Assembly (NCBI RefSeq): GCF_040939125.1
Contig: NZ_CP162495.1
Coordinates: 3,782,001-3,846,000, forward strand
Origin: Clostridium sp. BJN0013
GTDB taxonomy: Bacteria; Bacillota; Clostridia; Clostridiales; Clostridiaceae
DNA length: 64,000 nt
Direction: 5' to 3'
How positions within the stretch are numbered: position 1 is the stretch's first letter; each line of letters starts with the position of its first letter. Shown here piece by piece: positions 46,777 to 56,403 of the stretch. The notes under the pieces are model-generated. The model saw nothing but the letters and a program-made list of their open reading frames with translations, did not search any database and was not told the DNA's origin. Made by a program: the position numbers and the translations under genes.

Positions 46777-48140
46777 TTAAAAGGCTTCCTTCACTTTTAA
46801 ATCTTTAATTTTACTATTAAAATAAATATAAAGTATGCATCCTATTACGCAGGTAATTATTTCCGTAACAGTCATGGACCATATAACTCCATGCAGTCCA
46901 AATAAATTATGGAGTACTATTATAACCGGAATATAAAGAATACCCTGTGTAACGGACATAATAGTAGTTGGTATGCCCTGGCCTGAAGCCTGGAAAATGC
47001 CTGTAAACAGTCCGGTAAATCCATTAAACAGCGCAGATATAAACATAGCTGTCATAATATATGTCCCAATACCAATCACTGAAGAATCATTGGAAAACAA
47101 CTGGATAATTGGCATTCTAAAAATATAGACTACCCCGATAAAAACTATGGACAATATGGCAATACATAAAGCTGATTGTCTTATTCCACTTTTTAATCTT
47201 TCAAAATTCCTATTGGAGAAATTATATGCAATGAGGGGTATAATTCCAAGGTATAACCCCATTGAAAGAAATTCTGGAACCTGTACAATCCTTAAAGCTA
47301 TACCAAAACCAGCTACTACATTATATCTCCATATACAATTGAAAAATTATTTAAAAGAAGGGTTGTGATAATAAGAAATACAGTCATCAATAATTCAGAA
47401 ACCCCAATTTTATATATTTCCATTTTATCTTGAAAAGAGATTTTGAAACAATGGATAAATCCTTTTAAATGTTCACTTTTTATCTCCAAATAATAAATAT
47501 AATAAATGGATGACCCTAAATTGGCCAAAATCATTGCAAGTGCCGCACCTACAACATTCATATTCAATAATAGTATAAATAAGGGATCAAAAATAAAATT
47601 TAGTATTGTACTTATAAACATGCCATACATGGATTCCTTCGAAGCCCCTTCAGCTCGTACTATTTGCTGCAAAGCAAAATTTAATACAGTAGTAAATCCA
47701 CCAAAAAACATAGTTAAAGAGTAACTTTTTGTGTAAAAGACAGTAGAAGCATCTGCCCCTAAAATTTTAACAAGAGGGTCAATTATAAACAAGGCAATAA
47801 TGGCAATTAAAATTGATGCTATTATACTGCTGTAGAAAGTATATCCAGCTATATGTTTTGCTTTTTCTATTTCCTTTTTTGCTACGAGTCTGGTGACAAA
47901 TGTTCCCCCTCCTACTCCAAACATATTTCCAAAAGCCATTAATATAGTAAAAATCGGCAGTGCCAAAGTAACAGCTGTAAGCATTTCCGTATTATGCATT
48001 AATCCTATAAAAAAAGCATTGATTACATTATATATTGTACCCACAGACATTCCAATCATCATAGGAATTGATAAATGTGCAATTGACTTTAAAATCGGAG
48101 CACTTTCCAGGTAATACTGATTCGTTAAATTATTTTCCAT
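46777..48140 (-). pseudogene. MATE-family multidrug efflux transporter, one frameshift
   Basis: The N-terminal frame (47316-48140, 274 aa) has the MATE start SIAHLSIPMMIGMSVGTIYN and FGVGGGTFVTRLVAKKEIEK. The C-terminal part continues in another frame (NVVAGFGIALRIVQVPEFLS, then LIAYNFSNRNFERLK and the terminal helices). One base is missing near 47322. Joined, they give about 450 aa and 12 helices, a Na+- or H+-driven drug exporter. It lies just downstream of a MarR gene, which probably controls it. As for pgi, sequencing error is possible. Confidence 0.85.
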
Positions 48141-48246
48141 TCCTTACACCCCTTTATCCAAGATATTATTAGACTTGATATTATTATATATCTAATAATT
48201 AAAATTCTAATTATATAGGTATAAACTACTGTAGATTTTATAGAAA

Positions 48247-48690
48247 TTATAAATTTTTGTTTACCTTTATCAGTAAAGATAAAAAACATTCTTTTTCATC
48301 ATCGGTCAAATTTTCAGTAATACTTTTTTCAACTTGAAAGAATATCCTGTTAAATTCTTCTATTAACTCTGCACCTTTTTCAAGTACATAGATATTTTTC
48401 TGCCTTTCATCATCCTTAGGAATACTCCTTTCAATATATCCTTTTCTCTCCAATCCCTGAAGCATACTGGTAATACTCGCTCCTCTGCGCTGGAAAACAT
48501 CTGCCAGGTCCTTTTGAATTATCCCCTCATCCTGATGTTCATATATATAACTTATCATACGCCCCTGCTGGGAGTTTAACCCCAACTTATTTATATTTTC
48601 ATCAGATTTGAATTTTATTTTTAAAGCAATATTTCTTATCAAATCCGAATAAGGACTTTCAAATGAAAATTTAGGCTTATTCATATTCAT
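48247..48690 (-). CDS. MarR-family transcriptional regulator
   Basis: 147 aa, full length. Winged helix: LNSQQGRMISYIYEHQDEGI, IQKDLADVFQRRGASITSML, QGLERKGYIERSIPKDDERQ, KNIYVLEKG. It is the likely repressor of the MATE gene (107 bp downstream, same strand) and of itself, given the large palindrome just upstream of its start. The ligand is unknown. Ribosome binding site AGGAGGTATGAAT. Confidence 0.92.
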   Translation of the reverse strand: MNMNKPKFSFESPYSDLIRNIALKIKFKSDENINKLGLNSQQGRMISYIYEHQDEGIIQKDLADVFQRRGASITSMLQGLERKGYIERSIPKDDERQKNIYVLEKGAELIEEFNRIFFQVEKSITENLTDDEKECFLSLLIKVNKNL

Positions 48691-48708
48691 ACCTCCTACA
48701 GCTTACCT

Positions 48709-48755
48709 AATTAGAACTCTAACTATATTAAATTATATTAGTTAGAGTTCTAATT
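48709..48755. promoter_or_regulatory. Probable MarR operator
   Basis: Two 17-nt arms, AATTAGAACTCTAACTA and TAGTTAGAGTTCTAATT, form a perfect inverted repeat around 13 bp. Each arm also contains a shorter near-palindrome TTAGAACTCTAA. It is 19 bp upstream of the marR start, the place expected for autoregulation. A related TTAGA-type sequence lies in front of the MATE gene (48160-48215). Confidence 0.75.
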
Positions 48756-48887
48756 GTCAATAATTATCTTTATAGTTTACAGATTAAATGCATCTTGATA
48801 TTTCGTCCTATGGTCATTCTTTTACCATAGGATTTTATCATAGTATTTTTTTAAGTGGGGAATTTTCGTTCCGGTTTTCGGGTATTT

Positions 48888-49105
48888 TTATGGTAGCATT
48901 AACATAAAAACAACCTTTTTTAAGTATCTTTTATCTAAAGTACATCTAAGTTTCTTTAAATTCAAGCTTTTCTTTGAAGTTTTTTCTTCTCTAAGTAAGT
49001 TTAATGCTATATAGAAAGTAGCAAATATATAAAGAGCATTCCAACAGATTCCAAGATAAAATTGGCTAAATAGTGGAACTATAAAAACATAATAATTGTA
49101 GCTGT
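48888..49105 (-). pseudogene. C-terminal gene remnant, membrane-like
   Basis: A minus-strand frame without a start encodes YNYYVFIVPLFSQFYLGICW, then NALYIFATFYIALNLLREEK and a basic tail ending KKVVFMLMLP. It resembles the tail of a membrane protein or of a transposase; not identified. A hairpin CCTATGGT ... ACCATAGG lies just beyond its stop (about 48808-48832). Confidence 0.3.
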
Positions 49106-49108
49106 AGG

Positions 49109-49815
49109 ATGGTGAATGGAATGAAAAAAAGAAATGATAGAATAAATTATTATGCTGAAAAATCAGATTTTGAAGAAGTTTATCAGGTATTAAAAAATAA
49201 TTCTGACAAGAGGATGTATATAAGATATATAGTTATTCTTAACTATCTCCAAGGATATAAGCTTAATGAAATTGCTTATATGAACAACATATCTTCTCAA
49301 ACTGTAGATATTTATGTTAAAAAGTATAAATTGTTGGGATTAAATGATCTTGATAATGGGCAAAAGTTCAGGGGCTCAATGTGAACTATATAAATTTCAT
49401 TAACAGATGGCTATAAAAGTTCTTCCAAATAACCTTGCTAACTCTTTACTAGTTCTTCTAACAGAAAATATAACTGTAGATCAATATCAGGTATTCTTTC
49501 TTAACGAGTAAAATAAATATTCGATAATGTAAGAATTCCAATAAATATCTATAAAATTTCAGTACAAGCATAATAGATTTATAATATAAAAATCTACTTT
49601 ATACATGTATTGAAGTGGTGTAGATTTCTACTTCGCCACTAATGACACATTCACTGTTACCTCTATTGAAATGATTTGGGATAAAATTCATGAAAATTTT
49701 TTTAGAAATAAATTATTTAAGACACTAACTGCAGTTTCCGATAAATTATGTGAAGCTGTTGTTCATCTTATACATAATAAAACTATTATTAAATCCATTA
49801 CAGGTTGACATTGGA
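49109..49815 (+). pseudogene. IS630-family transposase remnants
   Basis: 49109-49384 encodes an N-terminal IS630 helix-turn-helix (YIRYIVILNYLQGYKLNEIA, then NISSQTVDIYVKKYK). After a gap with no readable frame, 49620-49815 encodes the C-terminal end (SIEMIWDKIHENFFRNKLFK, then LCEAVVHLIHNKTIIKSITG). The DDE centre is missing, so the element is dead. The right end may touch the IS5-type element at 49844. Confidence 0.65.
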
Positions 49816-49843
49816 TAATATCGACACTTTCAAAACTTAATTA

Positions 49844-50721
49844 GGGTGTGTCTGAAAACAATGCAACAATAAATTACTTAGATAAAATAAAAATAGCAGC
49901 AATATAAACAAAAGCAAGGAAAGAATCAGCAAGCTTGTCATAACGAGTTGCAATTCTTCTAAAATGTTTGATTTTGTTAAAGAAACATTCAACTAAATGA
50001 CGTTCCTTGTACAGCCACCAGTCACAATTCCATGGTTCTCTTACATTTGATTTTGGTGGAATAGTATATGAGGATTTCTTTGAAGTAATATATTCTCTAA
50101 TTTCATTTGTGCCATATGCCTTATCTGCCAGGATATTGCTGCCTTCTATATCAACGTTGGAAAGAACATCTACGGCCTGTGTACTGTCGTGTAGATTGCC
50201 AGATGATAATTGAAAATGGATTGGATTGCCAAGTCCATCAACAACTGCATGAATTTTTGTTGTATGTCCGCCGCGACTCAGTCCAATATGCTGTTTTGTT
50301 TCGCTGTTTACAGCCCCTTTTTAGCACCAGCACTGTGCTGGTGGGCTTTTATACATGTTGAATCAATGCTTAAATTTTCATAATCTGCATCTGAGGTTAA
50401 CTCTTTAAAAATTGTTAATAAAGTACCATCGTTACGCCACTTACAAAAACGACTGTATACAGTTTTCCATGAACCGAAGCGTTCTGGTAAATCACGCCAT
50501 GCTGCACCACTTCTTGCAATCCATAGTATGGCATTAAATATAAGTCGATTGTCTTTTGGAGGTCGTCCTGTTTTTGCTATTGGAATTAAGTTTTTTATTT
50601 GATCCCATTGTTCATCTGATATTTCATAACGCTTCTGTGACATATTTGCACCCTCCGAGTTTTTTATCTTATTTTACCTAAAACTCGGTTCTTTCGCAAT
50701 ATTTAGTTTTCAGACATACCC
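49844..50721 (-). mobile_element. IS5-family (IS427-group) element with ends and TA duplication
   Basis: Terminal repeats GGGTGTGTCTGAAAAC (49844-49859) and the reverse complement of GTTTTCAGACATACCC (50706-50721), one mismatch. It is flanked by TA on both sides, the target duplication expected for this group. Length 878 bp, with one two-frame transposase on the minus strand. Confidence 0.85.
49874..50643 (-). CDS. IS5-family (IS427) transposase, two overlapping frames
   Basis: OrfA (50308-50643): MSQKRYEISDEQWDQIKNLI, GRPPKDNRLIFNAILWIARS, GAAWRDLPERFGSWKTVYSR and first Asp in LSIDSTCIKAHQHSAG. The frame then shifts and OrfB runs to 49874: GLSRGGHTTKIHAVVDGLGN, second Asp in NILADKAYGT, and VECFFNKIKHFRRIATRYDK with Glu. 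In the IS427 group the two frames are normally joined by programmed frameshifting, and the A/AAA-GGGG region near 50315 (AAAAAGGGG) is a good slippage site. The element is probably functional. Confidence 0.82.
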
Positions 50722-50894
50722 TAGTATAAATCAACAGACTGTAGACAAAAGCCAAATTCTAAGTATGAGGATTTAGCTTTTGGAATATAGTGCAAACTAA
50801 TAAATATTTGGAAAGATATTTAATTAAAAAACAAGAAAACATGACTATGACACCTTCTCTTTCATAGTCTATTTGCTAATTTTTTTAAATTCAT

Positions 50895-50990
50895 GCATGC
50901 AAAAATAAGCACGACTTCCATTTTTATTGTAGCCATATCTTCAATTACTGTCACACCAGACCAAGAAAGGTTACCTTTACACTATAAATA
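50895..50990 (-). pseudogene. C-terminal transposase fragment
   Basis: Minus-strand reading ATIKMEVVLIFACMNLKKLA resembles the C-terminus of IS1182-type transposases (M-x-xVLxFxxMNLKK). Only about 30 residues remain, right after rodA. The neighbouring hairpin GACTATGA ... TCATAGTC at about 50842-50868 may be the old terminator. Confidence 0.35.
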
Positions 50991-50996
50991 ACTACA

Positions 50997-52118
50997 TTAA
51001 AAATTGATTTTTTTTCTCCGCATTCCTATATTTAAAACTAGTGCAATACTGACAAATGCTGTTAGAATTGAACTACCCCCATAACTCATAAAAGGAAGAG
51101 TAATTCCCGTTACAGGTAATAATCCTATTGTCATTCCTATATTTTGAAATATAGAAAATAACATAGTTGAGGCAACTCCTATACATACTATAGCTCCAAA
51201 TATGTCTTTGGCTTTTATAGATATATTCATTATTCTATAGAGTATAATTGCATAAAACAAAATTAAAACTACTGTACCTAAAAAGCCCCATTCTTCGCCA
51301 ACTACAGAAAATATAAAATCTGTAGAAGCAAACGGAACATATCCTCCTAAAATTTGTGTACCCCTCAAGAATCCCTTACCTAATATTCCTCCAGAGCCTA
51401 TTGCTATCTGTGATTGTATAAGTTGAAGCGAATAAGACATCTCATATTTTTCAGGACTAAATAATGATATAATCCTCATTTTCATATATGGATCTATAAT
51501 AGAAAATTTCCATGTTATAAATACTGATACAGACACAATCAGTAAACCTGTGCTCATGGCTTTTATGTTTAACCCTGAGGAAAAATATATTCCAACAACT
51601 GTAAAAAAGCAAATCATTGTCATCCCCATATCAGGCTGTTTTACTATAAGTACTATTGGAATAGCTGCATAAAGAGTTAGTATACAAAAATTTTTAAAAT
51701 TATTTATATTTCCTCCCATTTTTTGTAATTTTTGAGCAAGTATTAAAATTATACCTATTTTAGCAATTTCCGATGGTTGGAAGGTTATTCCCGCTATTTT
51801 TATCCATGATGCGGCTCCATTAACTGTAACTTTGATACCAGGAATACGATTTAAAACTAACAAAAACACTCCAAACCAATATATTATATTTGTATAATTA
51901 TGTATTGTTCTATAATCTATAACAAGTATGATATATGCAAGTATAATACCAACAATTATCCATATAATCTGACTTTTAAAAGTAGAAAATTCATTATATA
52001 TTCGTGTGGCACTATATATATTTAAACTTCCAAATACAGCAATTAAAATTACTGTTATTATTATTGTAAAATCCAATTCCCTTAAAAATCTTCTATTAAT
52101 AGCCAATTTTTTCATCAT
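50997..52118 (-). CDS. rodA: RodA/FtsW-family peptidoglycan glycosyltransferase
   Basis: 373 aa, about ten membrane helices. SEDS-family motifs: GAASWIKIAGITFQPSEIAK near the first third, DFIFSVVGEEWGFLGTVVLI, and the C-terminal TGITLPFMSYGGSSILTAFV. It polymerises lipid II during cell elongation and partners with a class B PBP, which is not adjacent here. RodA rather than FtsW/SpoVE is favoured by the short N-terminus. It stands alone between IS remnants, so its usual neighbours were displaced. Confidence 0.87.
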   Translation of the reverse strand: MMKKLAINRRFLRELDFTIIITVILIAVFGSLNIYSATRIYNEFSTFKSQIIWIIVGIILAYIILVIDYRTIHNYTNIIYWFGVFLLVLNRIPGIKVTVNGAASWIKIAGITFQPSEIAKIGIILILAQKLQKMGGNINNFKNFCILTLYAAIPIVLIVKQPDMGMTMICFFTVVGIYFSSGLNIKAMSTGLLIVSVSVFITWKFSIIDPYMKMRIISLFSPEKYEMSYSLQLIQSQIAIGSGGILGKGFLRGTQILGGYVPFASTDFIFSVVGEEWGFLGTVVLILFYAIILYRIMNISIKAKDIFGAIVCIGVASTMLFSIFQNIGMTIGLLPVTGITLPFMSYGGSSILTAFVSIALVLNIGMRRKKINF

Positions 52119-52369
52119 ATTATTACCTACTTTCTATACAAATATATACAATATACACTATATATAGAATAATAACTACTATACAATTATATAGTAAATG
52201 ATTTGTTTAGGCTGTAAGATATGAATTATTTACGTCAATCCAAATAGGGCTTTAGGTTCTTATAAATATGTATTTTGGCATGAAATAACTATTTAAATAA
52301 TCTAAATTTTCCTTTAATCCTACACCCGTATAAAAATTATCTTTTGTTTTAATGAATGCTATGTTTTAC

Positions 52370-52556
52370 CATCTTTCGTTTAAGAGAAAAATTACCTCTT
52401 TAAATTGAACTTTTTCTTTATTGCTATCACAGTAATCTCTACATTTGAAAACTACATGACCATTCTCAAAAGCTATAATTCCATTATTGAAAATTGCTAC
52501 TCTATGCCCTTTTCCCAATAAATTAGATAATCCAAACTCGTTGTTTCTGGCTTTTT
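52370..52556 (-). pseudogene. Possible IS91-type transposase fragment
   Basis: A minus-strand frame reads NNEFGLSNLLGKGHRVAIFN, then NGHVVFKCRDYCDSNKEKVQ. The V-x-F-x-x-x-D-Y-x-x-x-x-x-x-K-V pattern is typical of the C-terminal half of Y2 (IS91/IS801) transposases. No catalytic part is present. From 52140 to 52370 nothing recognisable was seen. Confidence 0.35.
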
Positions 52557-52562
52557 TGTAAA

Positions 52563-52826
52563 TTAACTTGTTATTTCATTTTCTATTGGTGTTAAGTAGT
52601 CATTAGAAGCATGAATTCTTTGCCTATTATAAAAAAAATATATGTACTCAAATACAGATGCACGAGCTTCTTGGCGGGTTTTAAAATGTTTATCATAAAG
52701 CCATTCACATTTCATTTTACCCCAGAATGATTCCATAGGAGCATTGTCCCAGCAATTACCTTTTCGAGACATACTGCATACAAAACCGTACTCTTTTATT
52801 AAATTTTGGTAGTCATTAGAACAATA
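52563..52826 (-). pseudogene. IS3-family OrfB, 3' exon fragment (element no. 3)
   Basis: It begins with the Tyr codon right after the intron 3' end: YCSNDYQNLIKEYGFVCSMS, RKGNCWDNAPMESFWGKMKC with the catalytic Glu, then YIYFFYNRQRIHASNDYLTP. The 5' exon and orfA are missing. The frame upstream of 52826 that looks open is intron sequence. Confidence 0.8.
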
Positions 52827-53150
52827 ATCGACTAAAGAAAAGGGATTACTCCCTCTCCCTCGTCTAAGAACCGTACATGAGAGTTTCCCTCTCATACGGC
52901 TCAAGCATTTCTTCACCTTCCCAGGCGGCAACAAGTGATTTTAACTGCACCTTTTACTGTTGCCTTATCAATTCTGGATTGTAGCCTATTAACATTATTT
53001 TGTACTTGTGCCCAGTCAATGGAATCCCATTGATTTGCAAGTGCTTTTATGTTTTTTAGCCTCTCGGTTTTATCCGTCGTTGAGTTACTAAAATTCATAA
53101 GTTTACCATCCTTTCATGCCAAGAAATACCGTAGGATAATTCAGCACTAG
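52827..53150 (-). mobile_element. Group II intron copy 3, collapsed
   Basis: The 3' end is intact: domain V at about 52868-52902 with TACGGTTC/GAGCCGTATGAGAGGG, and the terminal TAGTCGAT. The start of the maturase gene is kept (MNFSNSTTDKTERLKNIKAL, from 53098), but the frame jumps from about residue 50 to the last residues of the ORF region, so nearly the whole RT is deleted. The 5' half of the RNA beyond about 53150 is also lost. It is diverged from the other two copies, so an older insertion. Confidence 0.8.
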
Positions 53151-53201
53151 GGACTATACTTCATACATAAGGATAGTTTATAAGATTCTGTCCACATTAA
53201 A

Positions 53202-53316
53202 GTATAGTAATAATATTTTTATTTCTCCTTTTTTACTAGCATTTTTATTATGCATATTATCAATTCCTGCAATAGCAATTTTATTTTATTATATCATTAT
53301 TGAAGTAGAGTTTTGA
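53202..53316 (+). pseudogene. C-terminal membrane-protein fragment
   Basis: A plus-strand frame with no start encodes two hydrophobic stretches (FLFLLFLLAFLLCILSIPAI, then LFYYIIIEVEF) and stops at 53314-53316. It begins where the intron remnant breaks off, so the gene was probably lost by the same rearrangement. Family unknown. Confidence 0.35.
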
Positions 53317-53375
53317 ATGATATTTTTAAATATGCTTAATCTTTTATGTGTTATATAGTATTCATTTTTTAAATT

Positions 53376-54539
53376 TTAATCATCTTTTTTTAACGTTGAT
53401 AACATACTTAAAATTATAAATAAAATTGACCATAAAATCATAATTATTATAGAAGAAATTGTATTAATATACACAGCTCCTGTATTTTTTATAAAATCTC
53501 TATTAATAATGCTAGGAAAATTATATAAATTCATAAAAAATCCTGATAATATTGGTGCAATATTATTAAATGAAGAAAATTCAAAAATAATAAAAACATT
53601 TAGAAAATATACGATTATTGGTATAATCATTGACGCTATATTATTTCTTAATAATGATGATATAAAAATGCAAAAACTAGCTGAAACAATAATAAATAGA
53701 ATTTGAAGAATCCAATGTTGAAGCAAAAAGCTATAAAACGGAATAATAGTAGATGAATTCGGAATTAAAGATATAAACTTATGAAGTGTACTATTTAACA
53801 TATTACTAGATACAAATTTAGGTCCAATGATTATTGGAAATTTTAAACTACTAAATCCAAATGCTATTCCACTTGCAAGATAAACAATTATATCAAAGAT
53901 TGTTACAATTACAGTTATAGATAAAATTCCAGTAAAGAATTTACCTAATATTAGCTGTATTTTGCTTATAGGACGGGTTAATAAAAATCTTATAGTTTTT
54001 GATGAATATTCATCAGAAACACTATCTGAAATCATGAAAACTACAATAATAAAGATCAATATATTTAATATATTAGAATAATCACTAAAAAATACCAATT
54101 GAGTTTTGGAAAATCCATTCATTGGTTTAATACTATTTTTTATAAGGTACTCATTTCGTGCTATGGTTTCATTTATTTGTTCCTTTTCAATATCACTTAG
54201 ATTATTTATATTCTGATTTTGTAATTGCTTTGTTATTTTTACAAGGTCTGTTTTCCAATGAGTAGAATTATTTTGTAGTTCAGAATACTGTTGCATGCTT
54301 TTTTCAATAGAATTTATTTCTGTTTTTATCTTATTTTTTTCATCAATGGATTTACTTGATGCTTCTTGAATTTTTAAACTTTTAATATATCGTTTTGATC
54401 TAGCAATACCAGCTTCGCCCCTTTGCGAATTGAAAGAAATCATTGTTAATATTACTATGATTATTAAAACTATACAACAACCTAATACTTTTTTACGGTA
54501 ATACATTTTTATTAATTCATTTTTTATTATTTGAGTCAT
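53376..54539 (-). CDS. ABC-2 type transporter permease
   Basis: 387 aa. One N-terminal helix (KKVLGCCIVLIIIVILTMIS), an extracytosolic helical domain (about 45-145, Lys/Gln/Glu-rich) and five more helices from residue about 150. The segment VSDEYSSKTIRFLLTRPISK is the cytosolic coupling motif of bacitracin/lantibiotic-immunity type permeases. It overlaps the ATPase gene upstream by 23 bp (translational coupling). It likely exports or expels a peptide or antibiotic from the membrane. Confidence 0.85.
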   Translation of the reverse strand: MTQIIKNELIKMYYRKKVLGCCIVLIIIVILTMISFNSQRGEAGIARSKRYIKSLKIQEASSKSIDEKNKIKTEINSIEKSMQQYSELQNNSTHWKTDLVKITKQLQNQNINNLSDIEKEQINETIARNEYLIKNSIKPMNGFSKTQLVFFSDYSNILNILIFIIVVFMISDSVSDEYSSKTIRFLLTRPISKIQLILGKFFTGILSITVIVTIFDIIVYLASGIAFGFSSLKFPIIIGPKFVSSNMLNSTLHKFISLIPNSSTIIPFYSFLLQHWILQILFIIVSASFCIFISSLLRNNIASMIIPIIVYFLNVFIIFEFSSFNNIAPILSGFFMNLYNFPSIINRDFIKNTGAVYINTISSIIIMILWSILFIILSMLSTLKKDD

Positions 54540-55434
54540 TTCTAATAACCTCCAAATATCTTTTTTCTAAGGTTTTATTTTTAGGTATAATTTTATCAAA
54601 TACAAGATTATTACTTATAAGTAATTTAGTTAATTTGTAATAACAATTTTTATTAATGGTAATATCTACATAATTTTTATTAATTGTAATTTCTTTTATA
54701 AAATCAAATTTATTTATTATGTTATTATATTTTTCTGATTCAGTAGTTTCAATTTGGAAAGTTTCATAATCGTTGTCAATATTTTTAATATTTTCAATTG
54801 ATTTTACCTCACCATTATTTATAAATACGATTTTATTACACAATACTTCTATTTCACTCAGTATATGTGATGATATAAGAATAGAAATATTATTTTTTTT
54901 GGCACTATTTTTTAAGAGTTCTCTAAATTCAATTATTCCATTTGCATCAAGACCATTTGTTGGTTCATCTAACACCCAAAGCTTTTTTTCACCCATTATT
55001 ACTTGAGCTAGTCCTAATCTTTGTTTCATACCTAATGAATATGTTTTAAATTTGTCATACATCCTATCCTTTAGACCAGTTATCTCTAGAGCTTTAAGTA
55101 TATCATCATCACTAATATTTTTATCTAATCTTGCTAACTGTCTTAAATTTTCAATTCCACTTAAATAAGTATACATTTCAGGAGTTTCAACAATAGTACC
55201 TATATTTGAAATATACTTTTTCCTTTCTTTCTTTATAGTGTTACTACAAACATATATGTTTCCGCTATCTGGAGTTAAAAGCCCAACAATCATTTTTATT
55301 ATGGTTGTTTTTCCAGATCCATTAGGTCCAAGTAGTCCACAAATTTCTCCTTCTTTTACATTTAAACTTATGTTGTTAATAATTTTTTTATTATTAATAT
55401 TTTTAGACACGTTTTCAATTTTTAATACTTCCAT
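54517..55434 (-). CDS. BcrA-type ABC transporter ATP-binding protein
   Basis: 305 aa. Walker A LLGPNGSGKTTIIKMIV, signature YSLGMKQRLGLAQVIMG, Walker B KLWVLDEPTNGLD, H-loop SSHILSEIE. The C-terminal about 90 residues are the extension typical of BcrA/immunity-type ATPases. It pairs with the overlapping permease at 53376-54539. Such pairs give self-immunity to bacteriocins or resistance to cell-wall antibiotics. It lies on the same strand as the ABC exporter and Cys-rich peptide further on, separated by transposon debris. Confidence 0.9.
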   Translation of the reverse strand: MEVLKIENVSKNINNKKIINNISLNVKEGEICGLLGPNGSGKTTIIKMIVGLLTPDSGNIYVCSNTIKKERKKYISNIGTIVETPEMYTYLSGIENLRQLARLDKNISDDDILKALEITGLKDRMYDKFKTYSLGMKQRLGLAQVIMGEKKLWVLDEPTNGLDANGIIEFRELLKNSAKKNNISILISSHILSEIEVLCNKIVFINNGEVKSIENIKNIDNDYETFQIETTESEKYNNIINKFDFIKEITINKNYVDITINKNCYYKLTKLLISNNLVFDKIIPKNKTLEKRYLEVIRNDSNNKK

Positions 55435-55527
55435 TTTTTATCTTTAGTGAGAGAGTGTATAGTAAGTACCAAACTCCCACTAAATCCGCCTTTCTTTCTT
55501 ACTATTCACCTTTTAGTGTCTAATAAG

Positions 55528-55959
55528 TTATTTTATATTTCTAATTCTATCTAAATTTTCTCTTAACCTTTCATTTTCATCTTTAAGTTCTTCCATTTCA
55601 ATTAATTTAATAATTAAGTTTTGTTTATCTTCTTTAAGTTTCTTAATCTCTTCATATAGTTGTTTTATCTTATCGTCTTTAGCCTTTATTTTATCTTTAG
55701 GTGTAGCAACTATACTATCATTAGAAACACCTTTTTTAATGGCTCTAAGACTTAATATTCGTTCCTTAAGAATGTCATTATTCTATAGAGTAGCCTTAGA
55801 TACTCCTGCTTCCTCGGCTACTACTTTAAAATTAATTTTCTTAGTTTTAGAACACTTTAATTTATCTATTACTTTATTAATCTTTTCGATAGTCTCTTGG
55901 TTCTTCTTTTCCGCAAATTCCTTTAAACCTTCTGTATTTCTATTACGCTTCTTTACCAT
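55528..55959 (-). pseudogene. Tn554-type TnpC (DUF6262), nonsense codon
   Basis: The minus-strand frame begins MVKKRNRNTEGLKEFAEKKN and continues with the HTH segment VVAEEAGVSKATL, then an amber codon where family members have an aromatic residue (ATLYxN), then ERILSLRAIKKGVSND and a coiled coil (DKIKQLYEEIKKLKEDKQNL) to the stop at 55528. TnpC is the small DNA-binding helper of the Tn554 transposition system. Apart from the single stop the frame is intact. Confidence 0.65.
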
Positions 55960-56056
55960 TCATTTGCACCTCCAAACTATCTACAAGTGGTTTCAAATAT
56001 TTCCATTTAACATATTGTCTTTCCCAAGACCTTTGTTGACCTAATTCTTTGGTACT
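55943..56056 (-). pseudogene. Tn554-type TnpB, C-terminal fragment
   Basis: The end of a reading frame (GQQRSWERQYVKWKYLKPLV, then DSLEVQMNGKEA) overlaps the start of TnpC, the arrangement of tnpB-tnpC in Tn554-like elements. The rest of tnpB is cut off by the right end of the IS3 element. Confidence 0.5.
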
Positions 56057-56109
56057 ATGTCAAGAAAAAGCACAAATTAAAATGAGAAAATTCTAACAAG
56101 TCCTATATT

Positions 56110-56403
56110 TTAACTTGCAATTGATTCACTAAATTTTGCAGCCTTTTCATATGCTTTTTTAAACTCGTTTGGTGACATATAATTGCAATGGCTGTGAATT
56201 CTTATGGTATTATAAAATGTTTCAATATATTCAAATACAAGAATATATGCATGACGATAATTTTTAATTCTAAAGCGATTTATCCACTCACGTTTTATAA
56301 TTGCATGGAAGGATTCAATACATGCATTATCCCATGGATGTGCTTTTTTAGAATAACTAAGTACCATTTTTGAAGCAGCTTTTTTATATTCTTTGGATAC
56401 GTA
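56110..56403 (-). pseudogene. IS3-family OrfB, 3' exon (element no. 2)
   Basis: It resumes with Tyr immediately after the intron: YVSKEYKKAASKMVLSYSKK, then AHPWDNACIESFHAIIKREW with the catalytic Glu, and YIETFYNTIRIHSHCNYMSP. Together with 58526-59143 it reconstitutes a complete OrfB without other lesions, so splicing of the intron would restore the transposase. Confidence 0.85.

Noticed and set aside
52563-52934. 123-codon continuous frame as a distinct gene
   Set aside because: It fuses intron 3' sequence with the OrfB exon; the first about 35 codons are intron RNA (domain V/VI), not protein.
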